A stretch of 53,051 bases of DNA from Methanocaldococcus sp. (GCF_024490875.1 NZ_JACCLX010000042.1:1-53051); one strand, 5' to 3'; positions 37,564 to 47,565 are shown, counted from the first letter of the stretch. Translations and numbers: made by a program. The notes: generated from the letters alone by a model not told the origin.

Positions 37564-38454
37564 ATGGAACTAACTGTTATCCAAAGAGAGATTTTACAGG
37601 AACTTATAAATCTTTATAGAGAAAAAAATAGGCCAATTAAGGGAACTGAAATAGCTCTCAGATTAAATAGAAATCCAGGAACTATTAGAAACCAAATGCA
37701 GGCGTTAAGGGCATTAGATTTAGTTGATGGTGTTCCCGGACCAAAAGGGGGATATGTTCCTACAAGTAAAGCATATAGAGCATTAGGTTTGGGAGAAGAA
37801 GGAGAAATTATAGTTCCAATATACAAAGAAGGAAAAAAAGTTGAAGGAGTTAAAGTAATAAAAATTGAATTTGATACAGTTACCCATGAAAAATGTTGTT
37901 CCTCTAAGATATATATTGAAGGAGATACAAAGCATTTCAACATTGGAGACATTATAAGGGTTGGTCCTACATACCATAACAAAATAATAATAAATGGTAG
38001 AATTATAGGAAGAGACGATATTCATAGAATTTTATTAATTGATGTATTGGGAGTTTCAAGTATCCCAAATATTAGAGTTGGAGATGTGGGAATTAAGGAG
38101 GTTTATACTGTATCTCCTGAAAATACTTTAAGAGAGACAGCCAAGTTATTTGCAGAAAAAAACATTAGTGGAGCTCCTGTTGTAGATAATGATAGATTAG
38201 TAGGGATTATCAGTTTGCACGATATTGCTGAAAATATAGACAATGTAGATAAAAAAGTAGAGAAAGTTATGAACAGAAATGTTATAACAATAAATAAAGA
38301 TGAAAAAATATATGACGCTTTGAAAATTATGAATAAAAATGATGTGGGCAGGTTGGTTATCGTAGACGAAAATAACAAAATCATTGGAATTATTACAAGG
38401 ACAGATATATTGAAAATTATTAGTGGAAAATTTCCTGAAAATTTTTATAGTTAA
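37564..38454 (+). CDS. Transcription regulator with winged-helix and two CBS domains
   Basis: The 296-residue protein has an N-terminal winged helix (1-80, ELTVIQREILQELINLYREK...NPGTIRNQMQALRALDLVDG). A DUF293-like middle domain follows (about 80-165), then a tandem CBS pair (about 175-295, units ISGAPVVDNDRLVGIISLHD and VGRLVIVDENNKIIGIITRTD). CBS pairs bind adenosyl ligands such as AMP, ATP or SAM, so it probably couples gene expression to a nucleotide or SAM level. Repeated sites over its promoter suggest autoregulation. Confidence 0.85.
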   Translation: MELTVIQREILQELINLYREKNRPIKGTEIALRLNRNPGTIRNQMQALRALDLVDGVPGPKGGYVPTSKAYRALGLGEEGEIIVPIYKEGKKVEGVKVIKIEFDTVTHEKCCSSKIYIEGDTKHFNIGDIIRVGPTYHNKIIINGRIIGRDDIHRILLIDVLGVSSIPNIRVGDVGIKEVYTVSPENTLRETAKLFAEKNISGAPVVDNDRLVGIISLHDIAENIDNVDKKVEKVMNRNVITINKDEKIYDALKIMNKNDVGRLVIVDENNKIIGIITRTDILKIISGKFPENFYS

Positions 38455-38528
38455 ATAAATATTATATAGGATTATCCTATATTTTATTAAAATGATTATA
38501 AAAAAATTACAAATTAGAGGGATTAATT

Positions 38529-39185
38529 ATGAAATTCTTCTTGGATACGGCAAATGTGAAAGAAATTAAAAAGTATGCTGAGCTCGGTTTAGTTGATGGA
38601 GTTACAACAAATCCAACATTAGTATCCAAAGAAGGAAGAGATTTTTATGAAGTTATTAAAGAAATCTGTGAAATTGTTGATGGCCCTGTAAGTGCTGAGG
38701 TTATCTCAACAGATGCTGAGGGAATGGTTAAAGAAGCAAGAGAATTAGCAAAAATATCTGATAATATAGTTATAAAAATCCCAATGACAAAAGATGGAAT
38801 GAAAGCAGTAAAAATATTATCAAATGAAGGAATAAAAACAAATGTAACCTTAGTTTTCTCACCATTGCAGGCATTATTAGCGGCTAAGGCAGGAGCAACC
38901 TATGTATCTCCATTCGTTGGAAGATTAGATGATATAGGACATGTAGGGATGAAATTAGTTGAAGATGTTGTAAAAATCTATAAAAATTATAATATTAAAA
39001 CAGAAGTTATTGTTGCCTCAGTTAGACATCCATGGCATGTATTAGAAGCGGCAAAAATAGGGGCTGATATAGCAACAATTCCTCCATCAGTTATGGATAA
39101 ACTATTTAACCACCCATTAACTGACATTGGATTAGAAAGATTCTTAAAAGATTGGGATAATTATTTAAAAAGTAGAAATGAATAG
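38529..39185 (+). CDS. tal: Transaldolase (fructose-6-phosphate aldolase-like family)
   Basis: The 218-residue protein belongs to the short TalC/MipB transaldolase class. It has [13 protein letters not shown] at the N-terminus, [16 protein letters not shown] and the Schiff-base Lys in [10 protein letters not shown] (about residue 83). [14 protein letters not shown] and [13 protein letters not shown] follow. It moves dihydroxyacetone units between sugar phosphates and links hexose and pentose pools, which matters because methanogens of this group lack the oxidative pentose route. GAGGGATTAATT precedes the ATG. It lies 74 bases after the regulator gene. Confidence 0.92.
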   Translation: MKFFLDTANVKEIKKYAELGLVDGVTTNPTLVSKEGRDFYEVIKEICEIVDGPVSAEVISTDAEGMVKEARELAKISDNIVIKIPMTKDGMKAVKILSNEGIKTNVTLVFSPLQALLAAKAGATYVSPFVGRLDDIGHVGMKLVEDVVKIYKNYNIKTEVIVASVRHPWHVLEAAKIGADIATIPPSVMDKLFNHPLTDIGLERFLKDWDNYLKSRNE

Positions 39186-39244
39186 AAATTCAATTTTTCT
39201 TATTTTTTAATTTAATTATCAATATATTATATAGGTGGAAAATT

Positions 39245-40402
39245 ATGAAATTGGAAGCAACTAAAAAATTGTTAATGATTCCTGGACCTACGATGGTACC
39301 TCCAGAGGTTTTAAATGCAATGGCAATGCCAGTAATTGGACATAGAACAAAAGAATATGGGATGTTATTAAAAGACACTATAGAAAAATTAAAAAAAGTG
39401 TTTATTACTGAAAATGACACATTTTTAATAACAGGTTCAGGAACTGCGGCAATGGATATGGCTATATCAAATATAATTAAAAAAGGAGATAAGATTTTAA
39501 ATATTGTTACTGGAAACTTTGGAGAGAGATTTGCAAATATAGTTAAAGCATACAAAGGAGAGGCAATTAGGTTAGATGTAGAATGGGGAGATATGGCTGA
39601 GCCAGAAGCAGTTAAAGAGATTTTAGATAAATACGATGACATTAAAGCAGTTACAGTTGTGCATAATGAAACTTCAACAGGTGCAAGGAATCCAATAAAA
39701 GAGATTGGAAAGGTTGTTAAAGATTACGATGCTTTATACATCGTTGATACTATCTCATCATTAGGAGGAGATTATGTAAATGTTGATGAATTCCACATTG
39801 ATATTTGTGTCACTGGATCACAAAAATGTTTAGCCGCTCCACCTGGAATGGCGGCAATAACTGTTAGTGAAAAGGCGTGGGAAGTTATCAAGAAAAATGA
39901 GGAAAAAGTTGGATTTTATTTAGATTTATTAGCATATAAAAAATACTATGAAGAAAAAAAACAAACTCCATATACACCATCTGTTAATTTAACCTATGCA
40001 ATGAATGTTGCCTTAGATTTAGTTTTAGAGGAAGGGATTGAGAATAGAGTTAAAAGACATGAAAGATTGGCTAAGGCAACAAGAGATGGATTAGAAGCTA
40101 TGGGAATAGAGTTATTTGCTAAAAAAAGAGCGAGATCAATTACAGTTACATCAGCAAAATATCCAGAAGGTATTGATGATAAGAAATTTAGAGAAATATT
40201 GAGTGAAAAATACAATATAGTAGTTGCAGGAGGACAGAAACACTTGGCTGGAAAGATATTTAGAATTGGACACATGGGAATCTGTGGTGAGAAAGAAATT
40301 TTAGGAACTTTAGCATGTGTAGAATTAGCTTTAAAAGAACTTGGATTTGAAGTTAAAGAGAGTGGAGTTGAAGTTGCTAAAGAGGTTTTATTAAAGAATT
40401 AA
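39245..40402 (+). CDS. Class V aminotransferase (alanine-glyoxylate/serine-pyruvate type)
   Basis: The 385-residue PLP enzyme has [13 protein letters not shown] at the N-terminus, the PLP-stacking NETSTG, the cofactor Asp in [10 protein letters not shown] and the Schiff-base Lys in [11 protein letters not shown] (about residue 196). This subfamily transfers amino groups among alanine, serine, glyoxylate and pyruvate. In methanogens some members may act on phosphoserine or sulfonate precursors, so the exact substrate is open. It is 59 bases after the transaldolase gene; its stop overlaps the hisC stop by 4 bases on the other strand. Confidence 0.88.
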   Translation: MKLEATKKLLMIPGPTMVPPEVLNAMAMPVIGHRTKEYGMLLKDTIEKLKKVFITENDTFLITGSGTAAMDMAISNIIKKGDKILNIVTGNFGERFANIVKAYKGEAIRLDVEWGDMAEPEAVKEILDKYDDIKAVTVVHNETSTGARNPIKEIGKVVKDYDALYIVDTISSLGGDYVNVDEFHIDICVTGSQKCLAAPPGMAAITVSEKAWEVIKKNEEKVGFYLDLLAYKKYYEEKKQTPYTPSVNLTYAMNVALDLVLEEGIENRVKRHERLAKATRDGLEAMGIELFAKKRARSITVTSAKYPEGIDDKKFREILSEKYNIVVAGGQKHLAGKIFRIGHMGICGEKEILGTLACVELALKELGFEVKESGVEVAKEVLLKN

Positions 40403-41508
40403 TTTATAATTTCCTTTAAAATTTTTAAAAATTTTTTAATTTCTTCAAAAGTCCCTATTGATACTCTTACATAGTTATCTCCCAAACCATCAAATGATGA
40501 ACAATCCCTAACAATAACTCCTCTTTTTAATAGTTCTTCACAAAACTCCTTAGATTTCATTGTTTTCAATTCAACCAATAAATAATTTGCCTCAGAAGGA
40601 TAAACTTTGATGTCTTTAAATTTCTTTAAACCATTATATAGCATTTCCCTACTTTTAATTCCATCTTTTACACATCTTTCAAAGAATTCCCTATCTCTTA
40701 ATGCTGTTATAGCACAAACTTGACTTAATCTTGTTAAACTAAATATTGGCTTAACCCTCATCATATAATTAATAATTTTTTTATTTCCTACACCATAACC
40801 AACTCTCATTCCAGCTAAACCAAAAACTTTTGAAAAAGTTCTTAAAACTATAACATTATCATATTCAGGGGCTTTTTGAGTCCAGTCATACTCTTTTTTG
40901 GCATACTCAATATATGCGTGGTCTATAACAACCAAAGCATCTGTCTCATTAATAATCTTCTCTATATCTCTATTATCTATTATATTTCCCGTTGGATTGT
41001 TTGGAGTGCATAAAAAAATAACCTTTGTTTTATCTGTTATATTATTGAGAACGCTATCTACATCCAATTTAAAGTCCTTCTCTTTATCATACTTTGCATA
41101 TTTTATTTTAGCGTTGTGAATTGTTGCTGAAACTCTATATTGGGTAAATGTTGGAATTGGAATTATTACTTCATCTCCATCATCAACAAAAGTTCTAAAT
41201 ATCGTATCTATAATCTCATCAGCTCCATCACCACCAACAATAATATTATCTTTACCAACATTCAAAAATTTGCTTAACTCTTCCATTAAAATAGGATTAA
41301 CTGGCTCTGGATATTGATGAATCTTAGGAATCTCTTTTAATATTTCTTCTTTTATTTTTGGTGATGCTCTCCAAGGGTTTTCATTAGAGCCAAGTTTTAT
41401 AATATCTTCTGGTTTTATTCCATAATCTCTTGCTATTTCCTCCTTAGATTTTCCAGGAACATAGGGTTTTAAGTTTTTAACAACATCTCTCACTTTGTTT
41501 TCTATCAT
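40399..41508 (-). CDS. hisC: Histidinol-phosphate aminotransferase
   Basis: HisC transfers the amino group from glutamate to imidazole acetol phosphate in histidine synthesis. The 369-residue fold type I PLP enzyme has [10 protein letters not shown], the cofactor Asp and Tyr in [10 protein letters not shown], the PLP Lys in [17 protein letters not shown] and the carboxylate Arg in [19 protein letters not shown] precedes the ATG. It stands alone on the minus strand. Together with hisF at 15 kb it shows scattered his genes, as is usual for this group. Confidence 0.93.
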   Translation of the reverse strand: MIENKVRDVVKNLKPYVPGKSKEEIARDYGIKPEDIIKLGSNENPWRASPKIKEEILKEIPKIHQYPEPVNPILMEELSKFLNVGKDNIIVGGDGADEIIDTIFRTFVDDGDEVIIPIPTFTQYRVSATIHNAKIKYAKYDKEKDFKLDVDSVLNNITDKTKVIFLCTPNNPTGNIIDNRDIEKIINETDALVVIDHAYIEYAKKEYDWTQKAPEYDNVIVLRTFSKVFGLAGMRVGYGVGNKKIINYMMRVKPIFSLTRLSQVCAITALRDREFFERCVKDGIKSREMLYNGLKKFKDIKVYPSEANYLLVELKTMKSKEFCEELLKRGVIVRDCSSFDGLGDNYVRVSIGTFEEIKKFLKILKEIIN

Positions 41509-41605
41509 AATATATCACCTAAAATTTATAGCCAAAAATATTTTTAATCAGATATGGAATATCCATTTATTAATTTATTTTATAAAAATTAAAGAGGTGA
41601 GTATA

Positions 41606-42910
41606 TTGAAAACCTTAAATATATTTATAAATACTTTGCTAATTTTTTTTATTTTAAGTTTAACCTATTCATTACCAACGGAGCCATTAATATTTGTAAA
41701 TAAAAGTACAGTAGATTATCAAAATGCTAAAATTTTGTTAGATAATTTTTACTCTTCAAGAACTATAAATGTTAGTGGTAATAACATAACACTTAAAATT
41801 AAAGATATAGAGTATATTCCAGCAAAGAACACTCTTATAATAAAAGAGAATGATAGAGAGCTTATTATAAAATTTACAAAGAATAATAAGGAAATTAAAT
41901 ACAATGATATTACTTATAAGTATTATAATAATTTTGAAAAAGGCAAGGAAATAAATTTCTTTAATAAAAACTATATTGTAGAAAATGTATCTCCAAAATA
42001 TATAACACTAAAAGAAAAAAATAGTGAAAAAGAAATAATTACAAATGGAAGTTTTGAGTATAACGGATATAAAATCATTTTAAAAATGGTATCTCTTAAC
42101 TACAATACATTATATATTAATATATATAAAAATGGAACTTTATTAGAATCACCTAAGTTAGTTAAAGGAGTATGGTATTACTTAAAGAATGAAAATTTAG
42201 GAATATTATATAAAAATTATTCAAATAAAAAATATGTGTTTGATATAGTTAATATAATAAAAATTGAAAAAGATAAAGATTTTCCTTTAAATAATAGTTT
42301 TGTCGTAGAAGATATAGATTCTAACAAATTAGTCCTTAAATATAAGTATCCAAATAATTTATCTAAAAATATATGTATATTTAATTATAAAATAATTCCA
42401 GAAATGATTTATAAAAATTATGTTCTATTTAAAGTGATTAAAAGATACTGTAAAACTCTAAATATTAAAGATAAAGATATAGTTTATATTGGAGAAGGAT
42501 TTTATACAATTAAAGTAAATGGTTCTACTCAATTATACTATAAAGGGCATAAAATTAAAAATAATGAAAAAGTTTATATTAATACATTAAGTATGCTTGA
42601 TACAAATAATATTTTGAATATAAACAAAGATATAATACTTGTTGGAGGTCCAAAGGTAAATAAATTTGTTAAATATCTTGAAAGTAAATCTTTGTTATTA
42701 GTAAATATAACTAATAATTATCCAGGAAATAATATTGGAATAATTCAAAAAATAAAAAATCCTTATAACAAAAATTATAATATCTATATTTTAGCAGGTT
42801 CAAATAGATACGGTACAAAAGCGGCAATATTAGCATTCTTAACAAAATATAATGATGAAAGTATAATGAAAGTTAAATGGAATAATGGACATATAGAGGT
42901 TATTAGATGA
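41606..42910 (+). CDS. Secreted S-layer-like protein
   Basis: Starting at the TTG after GGTGAGTATA gives a 434-residue protein with a clear signal peptide (residues 1-24, KTLNIFINTLLIFFILSLTYS); an upstream frame of 37 codons has no binding site. The body is Asn- and Lys-rich with many glycosylation sites. The C-terminal 90 residues (DIILVGGPKVNKFVKYL... IYILAGSNRYGTKAAILAFL) match the S-layer C-terminal domain of Methanococcales surface proteins. It is much shorter than the main S-layer protein, so it is probably an accessory cell-surface protein. Confidence 0.72.
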   Translation: MKTLNIFINTLLIFFILSLTYSLPTEPLIFVNKSTVDYQNAKILLDNFYSSRTINVSGNNITLKIKDIEYIPAKNTLIIKENDRELIIKFTKNNKEIKYNDITYKYYNNFEKGKEINFFNKNYIVENVSPKYITLKEKNSEKEIITNGSFEYNGYKIILKMVSLNYNTLYINIYKNGTLLESPKLVKGVWYYLKNENLGILYKNYSNKKYVFDIVNIIKIEKDKDFPLNNSFVVEDIDSNKLVLKYKYPNNLSKNICIFNYKIIPEMIYKNYVLFKVIKRYCKTLNIKDKDIVYIGEGFYTIKVNGSTQLYYKGHKIKNNEKVYINTLSMLDTNNILNINKDIILVGGPKVNKFVKYLESKSLLLVNITNNYPGNNIGIIQKIKNPYNKNYNIYILAGSNRYGTKAAILAFLTKYNDESIMKVKWNNGHIEVIR

Positions 42911-42937
42911 TAATATTATTTTTTTGGAGAGATATTT

Positions 42938-43000
42938 ATGCATACAAGTAACAAAAATATATCTTATTTTTTAATTTTTGGTATTTTATTTATTTGGTGA
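42938..43000 (+). CDS. Possible 20-residue hydrophobic peptide
   Basis: A reading frame MHTSNKNISYFLIFGILFIW follows GGAGAGATATTT at a normal spacing, and its TGA overlaps the ribosome binding site of the next gene. It has one potential membrane helix. The arrangement fits a translated leader or mini-protein coupled to the 102-residue gene, but chance cannot be excluded at this length. Confidence 0.35.
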   Translation: MHTSNKNISYFLIFGILFIW

Positions 43001-43004
43001 TAGA

Positions 43005-43313
43005 ATGAACTCCTTAGATATGATTATTCTTATATTGATATATGCTCTATTACTTCCTTGGATAGTCAATTACATTATATTAAAAAATAGAAAAATAAAT
43101 TTTATCCAATCACTTACATACATGGATAAGATTTTAGGTAACAAAGAAAAATTGATACTAATAATTGTTGAAGGAATTTTAGTGGGAATCATTATTTATG
43201 AATATATTTTAAATAAATTTATAGTTATTTTGATTGTTGGTGGTATTGTTATATTTATATCTGATTACATTCTCAAAAAACATATTTTAGTTAAAAAATT
43301 AATTAGTCAATGA
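43005..43313 (+). CDS. Small membrane protein
   Basis: The 102-residue protein has three or four hydrophobic helices (about 4-24, 52-70 and 72-90) and short basic loops. No family is recognised. The ATG at 43005 follows GGTGATAGA; a longer frame from 42978 would cross that site. It may be co-transcribed with the S-layer-like gene 94 bases upstream. Its last 15 bases overlap the UPF0210 3' end on the other strand. Confidence 0.6.
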   Translation: MNSLDMIILILIYALLLPWIVNYIILKNRKINFIQSLTYMDKILGNKEKLILIIVEGILVGIIIYEYILNKFIVILIVGGIVIFISDYILKKHILVKKLISQ

Positions 43314-44675
43314 TTGTAATGGTGCAGGAATTCTACCTCCTCTTTTAATAAACTTCTCAGAAGAAAATTTACTAATTTTCATAATTGGAGCTTTTCCTAA
43401 TAAGCCACCATAATCTACAATATCCCCTTCCTTTTTTCCTGGAACTGGAATTATTCTTACAGCAGTTGTTTTATTATTTATAACTCCAATAGCCATTTCA
43501 TCTGCTATAATTGCTGAAATAGTTGATGTTGGTGTGTCTCCAGGAATTGCCACCATATCAATTCCAACTGAACAAACGCATGTCATAGCCTCTAACTTCT
43601 CTAAACTTAATGCTCCTACCTTAACAGCCTCAACCATTCCACTATCTTCACTCACTGGAATAAATGCTCCACTTAGCCCTCCTACATACGAAGCTGCCAT
43701 AGATCCTCCTTTCTTAACAGCATCATTTAATAAAGCCAAAGCCGCCGTTGAACCATGAGTTCCACACTTCTCTAAACCCATTGCCTCCAATATGTTGGCT
43801 ATACTATCTCCTCTTGCAGGAGTTGGGGCTAAGGATAAATCGACAACTCCAAATTTAACCCCCAATTCCTTAGAAACTTCCCTTCCAATTAACTCTCCAA
43901 CTCTTGTAATTTTAAATGCCACTTTTTTAATTTCATTTGCCAATGTTCCAAAGTCGGCATCTGGAAGTTTTTCTACCACTGACCTAACAACTCCTGGACC
44001 AGAGACACCGACATTTATAACTAAATCTCCCTCTCCAACACCATGAAAAGCACCAGCCATAAATGGATTGTCCTCCGGAGCGTTGGCAAACACTACCAAC
44101 TTAGCACAACCAATTCCATTTTTTGTTCTAAATGCTGTCTCTTTAATAATTTCTCCCATAATTTTTACAACATCCATATTAATTCCAGTTTTAGTTGAAG
44201 CAACATTTACTGAAGAGCAAACTCTTTTAGTTTTTTCCATCATAAATGGAATTGAATTGATTAATACAATATCTTCCTTAGTGGCATCTTTATGAACTAA
44301 GGAAGAATAGCCTCCTAAGAAATCTACTTTAACTTTCTTTGCCGCCTTGTCTAAGATTTCACCGACTTCTACACAGGCTTTTATTTTCTCCTCATTGTCC
44401 AAATCTTTAATTGCTCCACCAATAATTAAAGATATTGGTGTAACTGCTATTCTTTTATTTACTATAGGAATTCCATACTTCTCAGATACTTTATTGGCTA
44501 TTTCTACCAAATTCTCAGCAGAAGTTGTAATTTTATTATAGATATTTTCTTTTAATTCATCTAAATCTTTTGATACACAGTCTCTCAAACTTATACCCAA
44601 TGTAACTGTCCTTACATCTAAGTTTTCCATTCTTATCATTTTTATAGTTTCAATTATTTCCTCTGGTCTAAACAT
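43299..44675 (-). CDS. UPF0210 family (PFL/DUF711-like) protein
   Basis: The 458-residue protein matches UPF0210: it has [16 protein letters not shown], the [15 protein letters not shown] region, [42 protein letters not shown] and [15 protein letters not shown]. The Gly-rich segments resemble pyruvate-formate-lyase-fold proteins, but there is no glycyl radical site and no known reaction. In other genomes it often pairs with a small ACT-domain protein; none is seen here. The start follows GTGATAGTT at 44675. Confidence 0.85.
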   Translation of the reverse strand: MFRPEEIIETIKMIRMENLDVRTVTLGISLRDCVSKDLDELKENIYNKITTSAENLVEIANKVSEKYGIPIVNKRIAVTPISLIIGGAIKDLDNEEKIKACVEVGEILDKAAKKVKVDFLGGYSSLVHKDATKEDIVLINSIPFMMEKTKRVCSSVNVASTKTGINMDVVKIMGEIIKETAFRTKNGIGCAKLVVFANAPEDNPFMAGAFHGVGEGDLVINVGVSGPGVVRSVVEKLPDADFGTLANEIKKVAFKITRVGELIGREVSKELGVKFGVVDLSLAPTPARGDSIANILEAMGLEKCGTHGSTAALALLNDAVKKGGSMAASYVGGLSGAFIPVSEDSGMVEAVKVGALSLEKLEAMTCVCSVGIDMVAIPGDTPTSTISAIIADEMAIGVINNKTTAVRIIPVPGKKEGDIVDYGGLLGKAPIMKISKFSSEKFIKRGGRIPAPLQSLTN

Positions 44676-44792
44676 AACTATCACATTTAGTTCTTTATTT
44701 TCAATTTTATGAAATAATTATAATTTAACTTATTTAAAATAATTATATGTAGATAAAAAATATTTTAACCTCTTAGTAAAGATTTAAAACGG

Positions 44793-44808
44793 ATACCTCA
44801 CTAGGTGA
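44793..44808 (+). promoter_or_regulatory. Hairpin over the truA ribosome binding site
   Basis: ACCT (44795-44798) pairs with AGGT (44803-44806) around CACT, and adjacent bases add a U-G pair, so the Shine-Dalgarno AGGTG can be hidden in a 5-base stem. It may be weak at high temperature. Confidence 0.3.
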
Positions 44809-44813
44809 AAATA

Positions 44814-45587
44814 ATGTATATACTAAAAATTGCCTATGATGGAAGATATAGTTTTCAGCAACAACATCATAAAGAAACTGTTTGTGATATTTTATTAGAT
44901 ACCTTAGAAGAAACTGGCTTTTTATATAAAAGGAAGATAATTTATAGCGGAGGTAGAACTGATAAGGGAGTTTCTGCCTTAGGTAATTTTGTTGTTGTAG
45001 AATTAAAAAAAGAGCCAATACTCTCATATATAAATGCAAAGTTGAAAAATAGGGGGATTTGGGTTTTAGGTTATAGAGAAATTAATGAAATTCCAAAAGT
45101 TAAATATAGACATTACCGCTATATTCTTCCAAATATTGATTATGATGTTGATTTAATTATAGAAGGAGCTAAAAAATTAATTGGAACTCATAGCTTTCAC
45201 AATCTGTCAAAAAGAGATAGAACAAAAGAAAAAAGTCCTATAAGGACAATTTATGATATAAAAATCTCTGAGAATGATTTTTATTTAACAATAGATATTA
45301 TTGGAGAAAGTTTTTTGTGGAATATGGTTAGAAAGATCGTTGGAGCATTAGATTTAATAGGAAGAGGAAAAAAACCAGTTGAATGGATTGATAAATTGTT
45401 AGATGAAAATTATAGAGAAGGAGTTCCAACATTTCTACCGGATGGGTTGATATTGGTTGAGGCAAAGGTTGATATTGACTATATTTATGATAATTATTCA
45501 ATAAAAAAGTTTAAAGAGTATTGGAAAGAATTCTTTAAATTGTATGTTATGAAAATGGGTATATCTAAAACAATATTAGATTTTTAA
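44814..45587 (+). CDS. truA: tRNA pseudouridine synthase A
   Basis: TruA converts U38-40 in the anticodon stem of many tRNAs to pseudouridine. The 257-residue protein has the catalytic Asp in SGGRTDKGVSALG (about residue 49), the KYRHYRYILP segment and the C-terminal SFLWNMVRKIVGAL motif, all typical. The N-terminal part is slightly divergent (YDGRYSFQQQHH). AGGTGAAAATA precedes the ATG at 44814; an earlier GTG lies in the site. The H/ACA-like sRNA lies just downstream on the opposite strand. Confidence 0.88.
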   Translation: MYILKIAYDGRYSFQQQHHKETVCDILLDTLEETGFLYKRKIIYSGGRTDKGVSALGNFVVVELKKEPILSYINAKLKNRGIWVLGYREINEIPKVKYRHYRYILPNIDYDVDLIIEGAKKLIGTHSFHNLSKRDRTKEKSPIRTIYDIKISENDFYLTIDIIGESFLWNMVRKIVGALDLIGRGKKPVEWIDKLLDENYREGVPTFLPDGLILVEAKVDIDYIYDNYSIKKFKEYWKEFFKLYVMKMGISKTILDF

Positions 45588-45593
45588 ATTAAG

Positions 45594-45665
45594 TGTGCCC
45601 CGGGGGAGCAAAGGAGAATCATCGCTTGCCGGGCTGTTGCTCATCTCCCGCGGTTTCCCGGGGCA
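45594..45665 (-). ncRNA. H/ACA-like sRNA (pseudouridylation guide)
   Basis: The GC-rich block stands out from the AT background. On the minus strand it folds as a lower stem GCCCCGGG/CCCGGGGC (45664-45657 with 45604-45597), then an internal pocket with 5' side AAACCG and 3' side UUUGCUCC. An upper stem GGAGA/UCUCC continues into a kink-turn (UGA on one side, GAUGA on the other) and a short apical helix. ACA (45596-45594) follows the stem directly. The pocket is complementary to an archaeal 16S rRNA stretch of the form GGAGC-CUG-CGGUUU, as I recall it, which predicts the U before the G as target. Confidence 0.8.
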
Positions 45666-45686
45666 TAAATAATATAGCTTCCATAC

Positions 45687-45695
45687 TTTATATAA
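45687..45695 (-). promoter_or_regulatory. TATA box of the H/ACA-like sRNA
   Basis: TTATATAAA on the minus strand is centred 26 bases before the predicted RNA 5' end at 45665, supporting independent minus-strand transcription. On the plus strand the same block lies 60 bases before the next protein gene and could also serve it. Confidence 0.5.
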
Positions 45696-45752
45696 TTTAA
45701 CTAACCAAAATCATCATATATGCTTTATAATTTTATCCTGAAAGGTGAAATT

Positions 45753-46802
45753 GTGAGATTTTTTAACAGAGAAAAAGAAATTAATGAAATACTATCGATC
45801 TTAGAAGGGGAGCCAAATTTTATTTATTTCATTTTTGGGCCTATTAATAGTGGTAAGACAGCATTAATTAATGAAATAATATCCAATAGGTTAGATAAAA
45901 ATAAGTATGTAGTTTTTTACTTTGATTTAAGAGAAATATTCTTATCTAAATATAAAGATTTTATTGAAGTATTATTTGATGAATATAGCGAGGATAAAAA
46001 ACCATTAGAAGTTATTAAAAGTATAATTAAAGACATTCCAGTAGTTAGCGGTATTCCAGTGCCTAAAAATACTTTAAACGAATTATTAAATAAAAAAACT
46101 ACTAAAAATGTTTTTAAATATATTACTAATATTTTGTTAGAATTAAAAAAGCAAGGAAAACAGCCCGTTATAATTCTTGATGAATTACAAAAAATTGGCG
46201 ATATGAAAATCAACGGATTTTTAATATATGAACTATTTAATTACTTCATTTCCTTAACAAAACATAAACACCTATGTCATGTTTTTTGCACATCTTCTGA
46301 TAGTTTATTCATTGAAAAAGTGTATAATGAGGCTATGCTTGATGGTAGAGTAGATTATATATTAGTAGATGATTTCGATAAAGAAACTGCCTTAAAGTTT
46401 ATGGACTTCTTAGCTAAAGAAATATTAAATAAAAATCTCTCTAACGAAGAGAAAGAAAAAATCTATTCTTATGTTGGAGGAAAGCCAGCTTCAATCTATA
46501 AAGTTATTGATAAAATGAGATACAAAGATTTAGAGGATATATTAAATTTTATGCTAAAAGAAGAAATTTCAAAATTGAAATACTTTTTAGAAGATGTAAA
46601 AGAGGATAATGAAGAATTTTATAAAGAAGTTGTTAATTATCTAAGTTTATTTAAAGAAAATTACATAATCGAGGATATGAAAATCCCTAAAAAAATTAGA
46701 GAGTTTTTAATTAAAAAGAATATTTTATTCTTAAATCCAATTGATGGAAATTTAAAACCTCAAAGTTATTTAGTCTGGAACGCTATAAAGAGAGTTTTAT
46801 AA
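45753..46802 (+). CDS. Archaeal P-loop ATPase (ATPase_2 / MJ-type family)
   Basis: The 349-residue protein begins [13 protein letters not shown], the usual start of this archaeal STAND-like ATPase family. It has Walker A GPINSGKT (about residue 30) and Walker B VIILDELQ, followed by a C-terminal winged-helix-like region. These paralogous ATPases are numerous in Methanocaldococcus and their roles are unclear. I choose the GTG at 45753 because AAAGGTGAAATT precedes it and because homologues start at this point; the ATG at 45720 has no site. Confidence 0.8.
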   Translation: MRFFNREKEINEILSILEGEPNFIYFIFGPINSGKTALINEIISNRLDKNKYVVFYFDLREIFLSKYKDFIEVLFDEYSEDKKPLEVIKSIIKDIPVVSGIPVPKNTLNELLNKKTTKNVFKYITNILLELKKQGKQPVIILDELQKIGDMKINGFLIYELFNYFISLTKHKHLCHVFCTSSDSLFIEKVYNEAMLDGRVDYILVDDFDKETALKFMDFLAKEILNKNLSNEEKEKIYSYVGGKPASIYKVIDKMRYKDLEDILNFMLKEEISKLKYFLEDVKEDNEEFYKEVVNYLSLFKENYIIEDMKIPKKIREFLIKKNILFLNPIDGNLKPQSYLVWNAIKRVL

Positions 46803-46838
46803 ACATGAAAAAGTCATAAAAAAAATTAGGATGATAAA

Positions 46839-47555
46839 ATGAAAAAATATATTATAAGTATTGGAGTAGATATATCTAACAATGATGTAAGAACTAATCC
46901 TAAAATTAATGAGTTAGTTAATAGAGAGGTTAAAGAAAGATTGTCTAAATTGGGAATAAAGGCGTGTATCTCAAATATAACCGGAGATGATATAGTTATA
47001 ACATCGTTCGTTCCAGAAGATTTAATTGAGGAAAATAATAGAATAATCTTTGAAATTTTAAATAAATATGCCGAGGGCTTTGATGATTTAAATGGGATCT
47101 CAAAAGAAAAAGACGAGGCAGGGGAAGGGTTATCTTACGCTGTTGCTGAATCTATATCTGAGTATGGAGATGCTATAATAGTATCTTTTGACACTTATGG
47201 AGGAGAGAGTTTTGTAGATGAAATGGCTCTATTTGTAAGGGAAATTGGGGAGAAGTTTGGATATGATGTTGGCTGTTCTGTCTCTAATGAACCAGTTGAA
47301 ATTCCTGGAATTGGCTATACTGGCTCAGAGAGTGATGACCCAGTTGTTATAATAACAGTTAATGAACTTAAAGAGATAAGTAAAATATCTGGATTAATAT
47401 ATGGGGGTTTATTAAGTTTTGATAAATTATACTTTGTAAAAAATGGGGAGGGGGTTGATATTCTACCCCCTGGCGTTATCTATACGATGAGTGCATTTTT
47501 AAATGGAAATATAATTGACCTATACGAGGGAATTAAAAAAAGAGTAAAATTTTAA
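46839..47555 (+). CDS. Conserved methanogen protein of unknown function
   Basis: The 238-residue protein is acidic and soluble and has no obvious signal peptide or membrane helix. Striking segments are the KKYIISIGVDISNNDVRTNPKIN start, the Asp/Glu-rich DTYGGESFVDEMALFVRE, and PGIGYTGSESDDPVVIIT, which may form a metal or nucleotide site. I do not recognise a characterised family. The gap to MarC is 10 bases and to the ATPase 36, so it probably belongs to this plus run. The start follows GGATGATAA. Confidence 0.65.
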   Translation: MKKYIISIGVDISNNDVRTNPKINELVNREVKERLSKLGIKACISNITGDDIVITSFVPEDLIEENNRIIFEILNKYAEGFDDLNGISKEKDEAGEGLSYAVAESISEYGDAIIVSFDTYGGESFVDEMALFVREIGEKFGYDVGCSVSNEPVEIPGIGYTGSESDDPVVIITVNELKEISKISGLIYGGLLSFDKLYFVKNGEGVDILPPGVIYTMSAFLNGNIIDLYEGIKKRVKF

Positions 47556-47565
47556 ATGTGATAGT

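Noticed and set aside
41495-41605. N-terminal extension of the S-layer-like gene
   Set aside because: Would overlap the hisC start, lacks a binding site, and would bury the signal peptide.
43534-44541. Chain of plus-strand reading frames opposite UPF0210
   Set aside because: They are the antisense shadow of a well-conserved gene, with no binding sites or family features.
45700-45720. Start of the ATPase gene at 45720 (ATG)
   Set aside because: No ribosome binding site; GTG at 45753 has AAAGGTGAAATT and matches the family's usual N-terminus.
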